This document shows positions 11,701 through 22,539 of a stretch of DNA of 64,000 nt, piece after piece. The DNA comes from Toxorhynchites rutilus septentrionalis. Its lineage: Eukaryota; Arthropoda; Insecta; Diptera; Culicidae. Numbering within the stretch: position 1 is the first letter of the stretch; each line of letters opens with the position of its first letter. The stretch spans positions 308,960,834-309,024,833 of the forward strand of contig NC_073745.1 of the NCBI RefSeq assembly GCF_029784135.1, in the 5' to 3' direction. The position numbers were made by a program, and so were the translations under genes. Below the pieces are notes generated by a model, which was not told where the DNA came from, did no database searches, and worked only from the letters and a program-made list of their open reading frames with translations.

Positions 11701-13667
11701 TCTTCAGCACGGAGTTTCCCAAACAGCTGATAGATGATCTTCGTTGTCGATTCTCTAATTTTGACAAAATGAAATTAGTCAATGAACTGCGAGTGTTCTA
11801 TACGAAGTCATAATTTGCCGAGTAGAATATATCGGAGATTATATAAACACTGATCGTTAGCAATCTTGACGATATTTTAAGGAAATTATCTCACTCGCAA
11901 AGCTAATACTAACGCTTCCATCAACCACAGCATAGGTCGAACTAAGTTTTTCTGTTCTTCGTTGAATAAAGACCTACTTAAGATCAACGATGGGAGAGGT
12001 GCGACTCGCAAACCTTATACATATGGCTATTGAATATAAAATGCTTCTTGAGCTTTTTTTTTTTTTTTTTTTTTTTTCTGTATTATAGTGACTTTCAACG
12101 CTTCTGGCTGGTTCGTCACTATTACCTTCCATTTTGGAAGAATGTCGGGAGTGAGAATTGAACTCGTGATCTTGAGCGTGAGAAGTATGGATGTTACCTC
12201 CACGCCAGATCGGCTCCAGACTTCTTGAGCTCCAACTTTAGAGTATTTTTTTTTCGAAAACATAATTGACCGATTTGTCCATCGCACAGAACGAATAATT
12301 TCATTACTGTATCGCTAGAAGAAATTTAATTAAAAAAATAATTTGTTCCCGAGAACAAGACTGTAATATTATACAGTAAAACCTGTTTTTGTGCGATTTT
12401 TTTTGTGCGGTTTTTTGTGCGGTATATGAAAAGAAGCATGTTTGACGAAGCTATCGTCCATTTAGTTTTTTTTTCGATGGTTTATATGCATATCAGTGCG
12501 AAAAAAGCATATTTGCGTCTCAATTATCCACGCACAATCGAAAAGGCAAACTGTCCCGTCACAAAACAGGAAAACAAAAGGAAATTGAACGGTAAACGGC
12601 GTAGATTTGAGTTATTTTATTGAGGGAAACTTTTTTTATACGGTCCCTATCTACCGCACAAAAAATTTTTTTTTTCAAAATGTGTACCGAACACGATTTT
12701 TCAAAGCTACTGGTGAAGTTTTGCACGATTGCACGATTCAAATTCTTACATAAAGAAAACAATATCCGAGCACTAATTAACCCCCATTTTGCAATTTTGA
12801 GTCAAAGTTTTGGGTCACCGTGTAGGTGCACAACTAGTCAATTTATGCCCAAGACGCCACTGCGTAAGATCATTTTCAAACCAAATTTCTGTTCCAGCAA
12901 AAAGAGTACCTCCTCGAAGCCATCGAAACGTACATCCGGGATCAGATCGAGAAGGCGGAGGAAGCGATAAGTATTTCCGTGCAAGAGAAAATCTACAACG
13001 GAGACGTCATCCTAACCTACGGATGCTCCTCGCTTATCATGCACATACTGGAGGAGGCCAACCGACGGGAGAAGAACTTCCGCGTTGTGATCGTAGATTC
13101 GCGACCCCGTGAACAGGAGCATGAAATGCTGCGCCAACTGGTAGCGCAAGGAATCGACTGCACCTGTGTGCTGATTAACGCCATCAGCTACGTGATTCCG
13201 GAAGTCACGAAGGTACTACTCAGCGCTCACGCCCTGCTCGCCAATGGGTGCGTTATGTCCCGCGTTGGAACCGCCCAAATAGCGCTGGTCGCAAAATCTT
13301 ACAACGTCCCGGTGTTGGTTTGCTGCGAGACGCACAAGTTTAGCGAGCGTGTCCAAACGGATGCGTTCGTGTATAATGAGATCGGTAAGATGCCGCAATG
13401 CGATGAAACAGAAGTAAATATTTCTCAACGGTTCCATCATCCATAGGCAATCCTAATGATCTGATTCTGGACTCGGGCACACGGGAAAATAGAACGCACA
13501 ATCCTCTGGCCGGATGGGAAACGATAAGCAATCTGACACCGCTGAGTTTGCACTACGACGTGACTCCACCCGAGCTGGTGACAGCCGTCGTCACGGAGGT
13601 TGCCATTTTGCCGTGCACCAGTGTTCCTGTAATCTTGCGTATCAAACCCTCCGAGGTTGGTTACTAG
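5759..13667 (+). CDS. eIF2Bdelta: Translation initiation factor eIF2B subunit delta
   Basis: Regulatory delta subunit of eIF2B, the cytosolic complex that reloads eIF2 with GTP and is inhibited by phosphorylated eIF2. I place five exons: 5759-5788, 5990-7126, 7182-7577, 12898-13384 and 13447-13667. All junctions are GT-AG and the frame is kept (phases 0, 0, 0, 1), giving 756 residues. The first ~390 residues are a low-complexity Lys/Ala/Glu-rich region typical of delta N-termini. From about 405 on comes the conserved IF-2B fold, with [17 protein letters not shown]-like [74 protein letters not shown] and DAFVYNEIG. The start ATG opens the short first exon that splices in frame to the Lys-rich stretch. 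The exon 2 donor at 7127 is the least certain junction. The third intron is 5.3 kb and full of mobile elements. The fly protein is shorter, the difference lying in the N-terminal tail. Identification is strong. Confidence 0.93.
9927..10021. repeat. Short palindromic foldback element in an eIF2B delta intron
   Basis: ACCTGATTACGAACGTCACTT (9928) pairs with AAGTGACGTTCGTGATCAGG (10000) to form a long near-perfect hairpin of about 40-bp arms around GCATACAAACTGCATAC. A related left arm occurs at 41764-41842. Confidence 0.75.
10794..11116. mobile_element. MITE with about 60-bp terminal inverted repeats
   Basis: The left end (GGTCGTACACTGTTTGTCCG ... TCAAATATTTGACACCTTTTGACAGATAAA) is matched by the inverted right end (TTTATCTGTCAAAGAGAG ... 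CGGTCAAACAGTGTATGAGC). No coding sequence lies between. It sits in the third eIF2B delta intron. Confidence 0.75.
11390..11815 (+). pseudogene. Degenerate hAT-like transposase fragment
   Basis: The frame opening near 11366 reads [20 protein letters not shown] and [14 protein letters not shown]. After a stop at 11597-11599 it continues [21 protein letters not shown] to about 11680, and then [20 protein letters not shown] near 11730-11790. The pattern of an I-D-x-I-x-x-E-L-x-x-R-F helix followed by a K-L-x-N-E-L segment resembles hAT transposases of the zinc-finger MYM-linked type. In-frame stops and gaps make it non-functional. It lies in the large eIF2B delta intron. The family assignment is tentative. 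Confidence 0.45.
12055..12220 (-). mobile_element. Short tRNA-derived SINE with 11-bp target duplication
   Basis: Read on the minus strand: GAGCCGATCTGGCGTGGAGG (box A-like), then GAGTTCAATTCTCACTCCCG (box B), a short unique part and a poly(A) tail (T run at 12055-12077 on the plus strand). The flanking duplication CTTCTTGAGCT is exact at 12044-12054 and 12221-12231. It lies in the third eIF2B delta intron, antisense to it. Confidence 0.85.
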
Positions 13668-13765
13668 AGACGAGCAGCTAAGATATCCATTTGGCATGAG
13701 TGTATCGATTTATTTTACCACACTGATCATTTAAAAACAAGCGCTTGTACTGTTTATTTCGAGGA

Positions 13766-13771
13766 AATAAA
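13766..13771 (+). terminator. Poly(A) signal of eIF2B delta
   Basis: AATAAA lies about 100 bp after the stop codon at 13665-13667, in an AT-rich 3' region. Confidence 0.6.
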
Positions 13772-14042
13772 CGAAAATTAATGCAGTGGTTTTTCTTATT
13801 AGATCTCTGAATTTTATAAATTGAGAAAAAATATCATTGAGTTTTAATTCATGACTTTCATGTGTTGTAAATTGCACATATTTATGTGTTTCTAATATAT
13901 TTCCCGAAGGAAAATTTCAGAGATTCAAACCAAAACAAACAGAAAATTTCAAAGATTCAAACCAAACAACTCGAAAAATCATGAAAATTGCATCGATAAC
14001 TTTCACTCGGTCGATGCTTTCGACTTTTCTCGGTATCTATAA

Positions 14043-14498
14043 GACCTTGTTCTCACAGTAGCGGGGCGTCAACGCGGCTTGGGCGGGGCGTGTGACGCTT
14101 ACGATTAATCGTGTGTTCTTACCGATGTGTTCACACCAAGCTGACGTGTGGCTGGCGTGCAAACGGAAACGCTTCACGCCGGCGATATTTGTACTTCCCC
14201 ACTTCTCTCTAGCATATGTTTGTTTGGAGTAGTGATATAATTTAATTTTTTTTTTGTTTTTTATATTTTTTACGTTTTTCACCCTCCGAGTTTTTAGCCG
14301 GATACGTCCAACGATGTTGGAATATTGAAAAATAAACAAATTTTCATTCTTTCATTCAAAAACACACAAAATTTTCATAGAACACGCCGAAGACAAGCCG
14401 CTTGCACGGTGCAATGTGAGTGAATTAAAATATCGGGCGAGAAGTGAACACGCCCCGCTCACGCCACGTTGACGCCCCGCTGCAGTGAGAACATGGCC
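14043..14498. mobile_element. MITE with GGCC(A/T)TGTTCTCAC termini
   Basis: The left end (GACCTTGTTCTCACAGTAGC, then GGGGCGTCAACG) and the inverted right end (CGTTGACGCCCCGCTGCAGTGAGAACATGGCC) form about 35-bp TIRs. The interior has no coding sequence. The same ends bound the element at 24637-26001. Confidence 0.75.
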
Positions 14499-14529
14499 AT
14501 ATACTAATACACAGCATTTGACAGCGTCA

Positions 14530-14960
14530 AACATGTCCGGGTCGCAAATGCCTACTATTGGCTCCGCAAATCCTTGGGGTCCAACAAACTCCGACCCCGT
14601 ACGAAGCGTACCATGCACAAATCCCTAATTCGACCGGTTGTTCGCTATGGGGACGAAGCATGGACGATGTCGTTGTATTGCCGTTTTTGCGCAACCATAT
14701 ATTTTCAATCGCTCGCTTCAACAAATAGAATTTTCCCGCATCTGGAAGCAGTCGGTCATGACACCAGTTTTCGAACGTGGTAATCGCCATAATGTCGCTG
14801 ACTATCGAGGGATCACTGTATCGAGAATGTTTGAGATTATAGACGTGTAGTGATTCTCGAGGCAATGGAAAGCCATATATATAATGATCAACGTGATATG
14901 TAGACGAACACTTAAGGATCTTGTTCCCACATGTGCTGAATAAATCCATCTCGTAAAACA
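14530..14960 (+). pseudogene. Non-LTR retrotransposon reverse-transcriptase fragments
   Basis: Two pieces on the plus strand. 14550-14670 reads YYWLRKSLGSNKLRPRTKRT and HKSLIRPVVRYGDEAW, the thumb-side RT segment of non-LTR elements and related to the fragment at 61457-62170. 14720-14850 reads WKQSVMTPVFERGNRHNVADYRG, the RT segment just before the palm. In a normal element the second piece would come first, so these are rearranged remnants or pieces of two elements. Confidence 0.65.
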
Positions 14961-15333
14961 TGACGTGATAATCGCAGACCCTATTTGTAGCAGTGAGCGA
15001 CGTGCACTTCGAGGCACCGATATTTGTCAGAATTCGTAGTCGTGTTTGATAGTATTAATAGAATGTGCACATTTTGTTCGAGTCGAGTGGTTTTTTGCAA
15101 GAGTCTTATTGAGTCTTGCAACGATTAAGGTACCTTCAAGCCTTTCGTTCCCAGGATTTCATATTAGATAGTCTTAGTAGGTCTTAGTTCTCTGCTACAT
15201 CGGTTAGAGCTCTCCTGTATTAAGGCCAGTCCGAAGTAATAGTAAAAGCTCTCCCGCACAGTTTCCGCGCTGTTTTCATAAACCGCTCTAGCCTCTTGTT
15301 CCACCAAGGAACATTTCTTGTCGAAGAAACTCT

Positions 15334-15510
15334 CCCCCTTATTCTACGCGGCGAGTGATATGAGATAGCAAAGTTCCTCGTTTCATTGTGGAAGCTACAT
15401 TACTTTTCAACTTCTTTTTGATACTCGAGTCGATAGCATATGATGACACGACTTCAAATCTCACCTAGTGGCAAACTATAGTCACGCCATTCGTCTACGG
15501 TAATGCAGTG
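15334..15510 (-). mobile_element. CCCCCTTATTCCGCGCGGCGA MITE, copy A (truncated)
   Basis: It starts CCCCCTTATTCTACGCGGCG at 15334. Its interior (AGCAAAGTTCCTCGTTTCATTGTGG, TTCAAATCTCACCTAGTGG) is the reverse complement of the copies at 16071-16290 and 58395-58604. It fades out near 15510 after the conserved GTAATGCAGTGA and lacks the second TIR. Confidence 0.7.
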
Positions 15511-16070
15511 ACTATTCTACGATGATAAACATGATTCCCCAAGAACTGCTCTTATTAAAAGCAAATATTGAATACTTTCCTATATCAGAGTTCATTGAAC
15601 GGAACGTCTTCGCGATCTGAGTTGGGATACCAACCGACAAGGAAAGATCCAATATAATTATTGCGTTGGCTCCTTTTTCGTGGTGATGTTCCTGAGGTTT
15701 TTTTTAAGATTTCTCTCTTCAAACAACATTGACATTGCCAATATAGGCAATAAACCAACGTTTACAAACGCCATCAGATAAGAAGTCCTGGACCTAACAC
15801 TGTTAAGTCTGGTAATTTCTGAGAAAATTGGCACGCTTCGGAAGACGCGTTTTTGTCTGATCACAGATACATTATTTTTGCATAGCATGGTGGTTTGACA
15901 ATACAGAGAGAATATCGCGATTGAAAAAAACAACTGGGAACAATATTCACTTGAACTCGAGTCAAAATTTACCAATATAAGAACAAGGTCGATTTCAAAG
16001 CTTAAATCAACTTCAATAGAATCAAACGATACGATATCTCTATCTATAACGATAATTGTCCATAAACAGA
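15511..16070 (-). pseudogene. Unidentified open-frame remnant between inverted MITE copies
   Basis: On the minus strand an open frame runs from inside the neighbouring MITE (codons before about 16070 are MITE sequence) to a stop at 15658. It has hydrophobic stretches such as LVLILVNF, LFFSIAIFSLYC and YLMAFVNVGLLPILAMSMLF. After a frame change, another open frame of about 50 codons continues to near 15510. This looks like the remains of a multi-pass membrane protein, but I recognise no family signature. It is bounded by inverted MITE copies A and B. Confidence 0.3.
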
Positions 16071-16290
16071 CCCCTTTATTCCGCGCGGCGAATGATGTGA
16101 GATGGTTCAAGTCACTGCATTCCCGTAGACGAATGGCGTGACTATAGTTTGTCACTAGGTGAGATTTGAAGTCGTGTCCTCATATGCTATCGACTCGGGT
16201 ATCGAAAAGAAGTTGAAAAGTAATGTAACTTCCACAATGAAGCGAGAAACTTTGCTATCTCACGTCACTCGCCGCGTAGAATAAGGGGGA
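16071..16290 (+). mobile_element. CCCCCTTATTCCGCGCGGCGA MITE, copy B
   Basis: A complete 220-bp copy. The left end CCCCTTTATTCCGCGCGGCG and the right end CGCCGCGTAGAATAAGGGGG are inverted repeats. Orientation is opposite to copy A, 560 bp away. Confidence 0.8.
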
Positions 16291-16379
16291 ATATGTGGCG
16301 AAAAATTGTACCGTAAGAGTACAATAGTATGTTGTACTCTTATGAAAGTACGAAATTGTAGTTGTTTCGTGTGACCATA

Positions 16380-16520
16380 TGAGCGGCGCGCTAGTGGTCA
16401 GAGGTAGCTGCTCTAGTAATATGGGCCACGGTCGCAGTTCGAGAACCGGGCTTGTACTGAAAGCTAAAAGGGCAATCTAGGTTTGATATAAAGTTGTTCT
16501 CTTCGGGAGAAGCTCCTTTT
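16380..16520 (+). repeat. tRNA-like SINE fragment
   Basis: GAGCGGCGCGCTAGTGGTCA (box A-like) is followed after about 40 bp by GGTCGCAGTTCGAGAACCGG (box B-like), then a non-tRNA body. There is no clear tail or target duplication. It is not a functional tRNA, because the stems do not pair. Confidence 0.45.
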
Positions 16521-17943
16521 GCGCACCAAAACTATTTTTTTAGAAACTATTTCCGCAAAACTCTCCAGTCCACATGTTCTGTGAGTTAGTGTTAGTCAGG
16601 CAATTAAACAAGTTTAACCATGCTTCCACGCGATGTTCCGGGAAATCATGTTCCTTTCTAAATTCACACCTTTGATTTCTTTCCGTTTTCTATCGAAAGA
16701 TAAATTGCGTATTGACGTTCAAACATCTTCTGTTGTTGCTGCATTTTATTACTTACATTTAATTATGTGTGGGTTTACCTCCAAGTATTAAAACTACTGT
16801 TTTCGACCTATATCTGTGGACGATGGCATTGTTTTCATACAATTGTTTGCTGTTCAATTGCATTTTTTGTTCGCTCTCATGTTTGTCTTCATTTGATTTT
16901 CTAGTGTTGAATGTTCAACTGAGTTGTGGAATTTCTGACTTCTCTGTCCGAGTGTGTAATTTAATGCAAACTGAAGTGTAGTGCTATAGTACGAGAACAT
17001 TATTATTCCGGTTGAATGACTATCACGAGATTCCACTGGAAGTTTGGTAGTGTTTTTTTTTGTTGTTTTGCTGTTTGTATAATTCATTCTATGTCTATCA
17101 ACAATTGTACGTTTAATTCGACTTCGTAGAGCGACATTCTAGTAGTGAGAAATAAAATTGCATCATCATTATCGGAATCAGCTCACGAGGGCGCCTATCT
17201 TTTTCACATACCGACTTGAAAAGCTTTGCAGTGGTGGGACTATGTTATGTTACTGTTGCTTCTACTGCTATTCGCGGAAACGGAACGACGGTTTCGCGAC
17301 GTTTTCCGAGATCTATATTTTTTATTCACGATCGCTAAACCTTACTCATGTGATTCTTTTATACAATGACTGGTATTTAAATTGAATGTACAATAGAACG
17401 AAACGGAAGAACAACGAGAAATGGCGAGAAGTGCCACACTCCTCGATGAATGAAACGGTGTAACAGAGTTATGAAAATGAAAATTTCAGAAACATGATAG
17501 CAAAGCGTTGCTGCTATCGCAACAAGAAAAATATTAAAAATCTCATGCAATATACAAGGGCTGTGTGATAAGTATATCTGTCTTGAGACAAATATCTCAC
17601 GTCTAATACAAATCCGTATAAGTTGCGATTCATCCTTTAGAGGTTTTTGTTCTAAATTTTGACTTTTCCTGCATTAGTATTCGAATGATACTAATGAATG
17701 AAATGTTGAATTTAGAATTTTTCTTCTGAAGAATAGTTCCTAACGACAGATTCCATATAAAACGTGATATATCTGGCCAATGTTAGATGTTTACTGAACA
17801 GCCCTCGCATCATATGATACGGATTTGTGGTTGTGTTTGATTACGGCTAGCTTATCTCCTTGTTTGTACACAGAGAATGTCACTCCGTCTCATGGCAACG
17901 ACGGACGAATGCGCGCAGCACCAAAGGCTGCTCCGGCCGGTCA
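16521..17943. other. Probable 3' region of PYM and intergenic sequence
   Basis: Ends at the PYM stop codon (minus strand). A minus-strand AATAAA (TTTATT at 17317-17322 on the plus strand) could be the PYM poly(A) signal, which would imply a 3'UTR of about 620 bp. No other gene is seen. Confidence 0.35.
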
Positions 17944-18806
17944 TCATTTCGGTAGAATCTTTTCCAGCTCTTCGATTTCTTTCAGGATCTCTGGCTTCCG
18001 CTTAGCCTTCTCAATCTGATCCTTATCCAGACGGGACGCCTCGCTGGACCGTAATCGCTCTTCGATCGCGTCAATCTCACGAATCTTTTTGCGAAGTTTG
18101 CGCAGCTTTTTACTGAGCTCAACATGATCTTCGCTCGAGCTAGCGCCGAGGTGGAAATCATCAACCTCCTTAGTGATTTCTTCGACACGTTTCTGCTGTT
18201 GCATTATTTTGCTGTTCTTTTGTTCCTGTGACTGTTATTCATGTATACAACCAATGCAATTATTAAACGATAACTATTTTCAGTAAATATATCTTTAAAA
18301 CAAGCAAATGTTTCCTTACCTGTTGGCGGGTAGACTTTTGTTCCTCCTTCTGCTTCTGCTCTAGCAATACATCTGGCAGTTCAGCGGCTTTCTTCTTGGG
18401 TTTGGAGTTAACGGGCTTAGCTCTCTGCTGATTTTTGTCATCATGCAATATGAGCAACCCAGGAACCGGATTGTGCGCTGAGCGGCGGTTAGCTTCTGCA
18501 GCCTCTCGTTGCTGTTTGATTCGTTGCTCCTTTTCGCGCTTCTCCTTAGCCTTCTGGGCCATCTCTGGGGGCAATCCGGGCGGTAGCGTAGGCTTCTGCG
18601 CAAAAAGTTTGCCCTTGCTTTCATACAGGGGAACCTCTTCCTGTGGAACATAGCCGTCTCGAACGCGTCTTGGTTTACGCCAGGTTCCATCTGGGCGCTG
18701 TGTAGCCGGAATGAACTTACCTGTGAAAGGATATTGATATGATATATAAATAACCCACTATCAAACCGCAAAACCTACCTTGACTATCCATCGCGTAGGT
18801 GGTCAT
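17944..18806 (-). CDS. Pym: PYM (partner of Y14 and Mago; within bgcn homologue)
   Basis: Cytoplasmic factor that binds the Mago-Y14 core of the exon junction complex and the small ribosomal subunit, and strips the complex from mRNA during translation. Three exons on the minus strand, 18806-18779, 18720-18320 and 18225-17944, join in frame through GT-AG sites (phases 1 and 0) to give 236 residues. The N-terminal Mago-Y14-binding signature is clear across the first junction: [19 protein letters not shown] followed by [17 protein letters not shown] charged Lys/Gln/Glu-rich middle follows, then a C-terminal helical segment ([20 protein letters not shown] ... [15 protein letters not shown]) as in the ribosome-binding end of PYM. 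The ATG at 18806 begins the short nine-codon first exon, as in other insect PYM genes. It is a little longer than the fly protein. Identification is strong. Confidence 0.93.
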
Positions 18807-19738
18807 ACTTTGTAGCTTCCGAAAGACGATCTCAAACCTTAGTCAGTGTTTCGTTACTACACATTGAGGCTGACAATAGCAATATGTACGTTTAAATCAC
18901 CACACACCGAGATATTTTCAGCTCGGGCGGACAGCACAAGCGCCAAATTTTCAACGCCAGAAAATCAATTCTTCATCTATTGCAAACTTTCGGCATCACC
19001 ACTAAATTCAGCGTAAAAGCATTCGCTTTTCCGATATAATGGGAGAACTACGGGAAGGAAACAATTTTGCTCTGCGAAATTCAAATTTTCGCTTAGGAAA
19101 ATGTCCTTTCCTGCTGCTTCTTTTTTGTCCTAAACGAACGGAGCAATAAAAATAAAGCATCTGACAACTGCGATTCGCCTTCGCTGGGAGTCCGTTCAGT
19201 GAGCACGAATTCATATGTTTGGGTGTTTTATCTCGGGTGGATCGTTTTTCCAGGTAGGATAATTACATTTTTGAAAGTATTGCGCTGAGTTCAACAAATT
19301 TTACTTGATCTGCAGATTCAATAAATTCAAACATTTACACGATTTTTTTTTCTAAAAACCTAAATTTCAAGGAATGAAAAAATGCGAGCTATACTTCCTG
19401 GTCAGTTGAACATTTTCCCTATTTCCTCTTTGGGGAATCGGATCGATTCAGATGATCGACATATCAAACTAAAGCAATTAGATAATCTTCTTTTATAAAA
19501 ACATTACACTTGCAAAAAAAATAAACTTTGTTTTAGTAATGTTTGATTTTTTTAATGGTGTACATGGCTTAGAGACAAAGGGCGCTATTTATTTAATAAT
19601 TTTTTTCTTGAAAGCTCACATTTCTTTGAATAACATATCCCAGAATCAGGGAGGCTTTTTTTCGTTTTTGAGTCATTATTTTTCTAAGTTAACAAATTTT
19701 TAGTCTTCGTTCAATATTTCCATGCGACTAGACTATCA
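18807..19738. other. PYM upstream region; no further gene seen
   Basis: AT-rich. It should contain the PYM promoter and 5'UTR just right of 18806. I see no TATA box at a convincing position and no repeat. Confidence 0.35.
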
Positions 19739-20530
19739 CCCAGCAAACATTAAATCGTATAATTTTGCACGTGCCAAGTCTTACAAGAAATCCGAATAAA
19801 TCATAATCGCATATAATATCAATCAAAGTATGTATCGTGTATATTTGAAATCGCATTAAATGTAAAAACTAGATTTTAAATACCATTATCAAATTAAGTC
19901 GCAATTCGGTATAATAAACATCAATTTTATAATACACATTGTCGTAAAATATATTTAATCCGCATCATATGCGTATATTACGCTGATGCAGTTTGTGTGT
20001 CGTATAAGCGTATAATTTAAATCGATTCAGTACTGTAGTGAATCGTGTTGCACGCTGAAGAAAATCATGAAACAGTGAATCATATTAGATCCTAATAAAG
20101 AACATATTACATCATATTGAAATGTCAATGAAATGCTGATGCAATTTTAATCGCTATTGAATTTAATTCAGATAGCTTCAGATAGCCGCGCGAGATAGCT
20201 GATGGATGGTAATCCAGACGACCGGAGTTCGAACCCGCATCGGAGCAGTTTTCACCAAACATCAATTTGTGTCATTTCAAACATTCATATTCCACTCCCA
20301 ACACAAGTCAATCAAGCAATTATTTTTTCTACAAACATAAATACTCATATATAAAAATGGCGATTCGTGAGGCTATAATAAACATTTCACGAAAATATTT
20401 TGCGCCATTTGTTTTTTTTCTATGTCTGTAATAAATCGTATATGAGTATGGCAAAAGTCGCTATTATAGCCGGTCAAAGTTGCATATTCATCCAAACAAA
20501 TTCGGTAAGCATTTGCCATGTATGTATATG

Positions 20531-22327
20531 CCCAGCAAACATTAAATCGCATAACAAGAGTATATATAACATCATATGCCCTAAAATTTGGTTGGCATAT
20601 AATGCGCCTAACTGGCATATGCATGCAAAAGTGGAGGCCATATACATACATGGCAAATGCTTACCGAATTTGTTTGGATGAATATGCAACTTTGACCGGC
20701 TATAATAGCGACTTTTGCCATACTCATATACGATTTATTACAGACATAGGAAAAAACAAATGGCGCAAAATATTTTCTTGAAATGTTTATTATAGCCTCA
20801 CGAATCGCCATTTTTTAAAATGAGTATTTATGTTTGTAGAAATAATAATTGTTTGATTGACTTGTGTTGGGAGTGGAATATGAATGATTGAAATGGCACA
20901 GATTGATGTTTGGTGAAAACTGCTCCGATGTGGGTTCGAACTCCGTTCGTCTGGATTATCATCCACCAGCTATCTCGCGCGGCTATCTGAAATTTAATTC
21001 AACAGCGGTTAATACCCAGCAAACATTAAATCGCACAACAAGCGTATATATATCATCATATGCCCTAAAATTTGGTTGGCATATAATGCGCCTAACTGGC
21101 ATATGCATGCAAAAGTGGAGGCCATATACATACATGGCAAATGCTTACCGAATTTGTTTGGATGAATATGCAACTTTGACCGGCTATAATAGCGACTTGT
21201 GCCATACTCATATACGATTTATTACAGACATAGAAAAAAAAACAAATGGCGCAAAATATTTTCGTGAAATGTTTATTATAGCCTCACGAATTGCCATTTT
21301 TATATATGAGTATTTATGTTTGTAGAAATAATAATTGTTTGATTGATTTGTGTTGGGAGTGGAACTGAATGTTTAAAATGGCACAGATTGATGTTTGGTG
21401 AAAACTGCTCCGATATGGGTTCGAACTCCGGTCGTCTGGATTATCATCCACCAGCTATCTCGCGCGGCTATCTGAAATTTAATTCAACAGCGGTTAAAAC
21501 TTTCGAGTGCATCAGCATTTCATTGACATTTCAATATGATGTAATATGTCCTTTATTAGGATCTAATATGATTTACTGTTTCATGATTTTCTTCAGCATG
21601 CAACACGATTTACTACAGTACTGAATCGATTTAAATTATACGCTTATACGACACACAAACTGCATCAGCGTAATATACGCATATGATGCGGATTAAATAT
21701 ATTTTACGACAATGTACATCATAAAATTGATGTTTATTATACCGATATGCGACTTAATTTGATAATGGTATATAAAATCGAGTTTTTACATTTTATCCGA
21801 TTTCAAATATACACGATACATACTTTGATTGATATTATATGCGATTATGATTTATTCGGATTTCTTGTAAGACTTGGCACGTGCAAAATTATACGATTTA
21901 ATGTTTGCTGGGTACTTTCGAGTACATCAGCATTTCATTGACATTTAAATATGATGTAATATGTTCTTTATTAGGATCTAATATGATTCACTGTTTCATG
22001 ATTTTCTTCAGCGTGCAACACGATTCACTACAGTACTGAATCGATTTAAATTATACGCTTATACGACACATAAACTGCATCAGCGTAATATACGCATATG
22101 ATGCGGCTTAAATATATTTTACGACAATGTGCATCATAAAATTGATGTTTATTATACCGAATTGCGACTTAATTTGATAATGGTATTTAAAATCGAGTTT
22201 TTACATTTAATGCGAATTCAAATATACACGATACATACTTTGATTGATATTATATGCGATTATGATTTATTCGGATTTCTTGTAAGACTTGGCACGTGCA
22301 AAATTATACGATTTAATGTTTGCTGGG
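20531..22327 (-). mobile_element. 0.9-kb TIR element, copy 3, inserted in copy 2
   Basis: Reverse orientation relative to copy 2. It starts CCCAGCAAACATTAAATCGC at 20531 and ends at 22327. TG is duplicated at 20529-20530 and 22328-22329, and the uninterrupted sequence is seen in copy 1 (TATATGGCCTCC near 2257). Without copy 4 it is 897 bp. Confidence 0.88.
21015..21912 (-). mobile_element. 0.9-kb TIR element, copy 4, innermost
   Basis: An uninterrupted 898-bp member. CCCAGCAAACATTAAATCGC is at 21015 and the inverted end GATTTAATGTTTGCTGGG reaches 21912. TA is duplicated at 21013-21014 and 21913-21914. The tRNA-like segment (reverse of CGGAGTTCGAACCCATATCG) lies near 21410-21470. Confidence 0.9.
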
Positions 22328-22539
22328 TGGCCTCCACTTTTGCATGCATATGCCAGTTAGGCGCATTATATGCCAACCAAATTTTATGGCAGATGATGTT
22401 ATATATACGCTTGTTATGCGATTTAATGTTTGCTGGGCATGCGCCTATATTGGTTTGTTGCTACTGTAACATTATTACATTATCAATACTTATTATAATT
22501 TCTAATCCTCGACCATCATGTTATACATAGAGACTTAAA

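Larger units (their letters stand above)
19739..22437 (+). mobile_element. 0.9-kb TIR element, copy 2 (outer shell of a triple nest)
   Basis: The left TIR CCCAGCAAACATTAAATCG is at 19739 and the inverted right TIR ends at 22437. CA lies on both sides (19737-19738 and 22438-22439). Removing the insertion at 20531-22327 and one duplicated TG leaves a 900-bp element. A tRNA-like segment with GGAGTTCGAACCC lies at about 20186-20250. No transposase is encoded. Confidence 0.88.

Noticed and set aside
12374..12690. Possible pogo/Tigger-like ends (CAGTAAAACCTGTTTTTGTGCG)
   Set aside because: A matching inverted right end with a TA duplication could not be located with confidence.
20373..21325. Open frames of 70-145 codons in the nested TIR elements
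   Set aside because: They appear in every copy on both strands and follow the repeat, with no protein-like composition.
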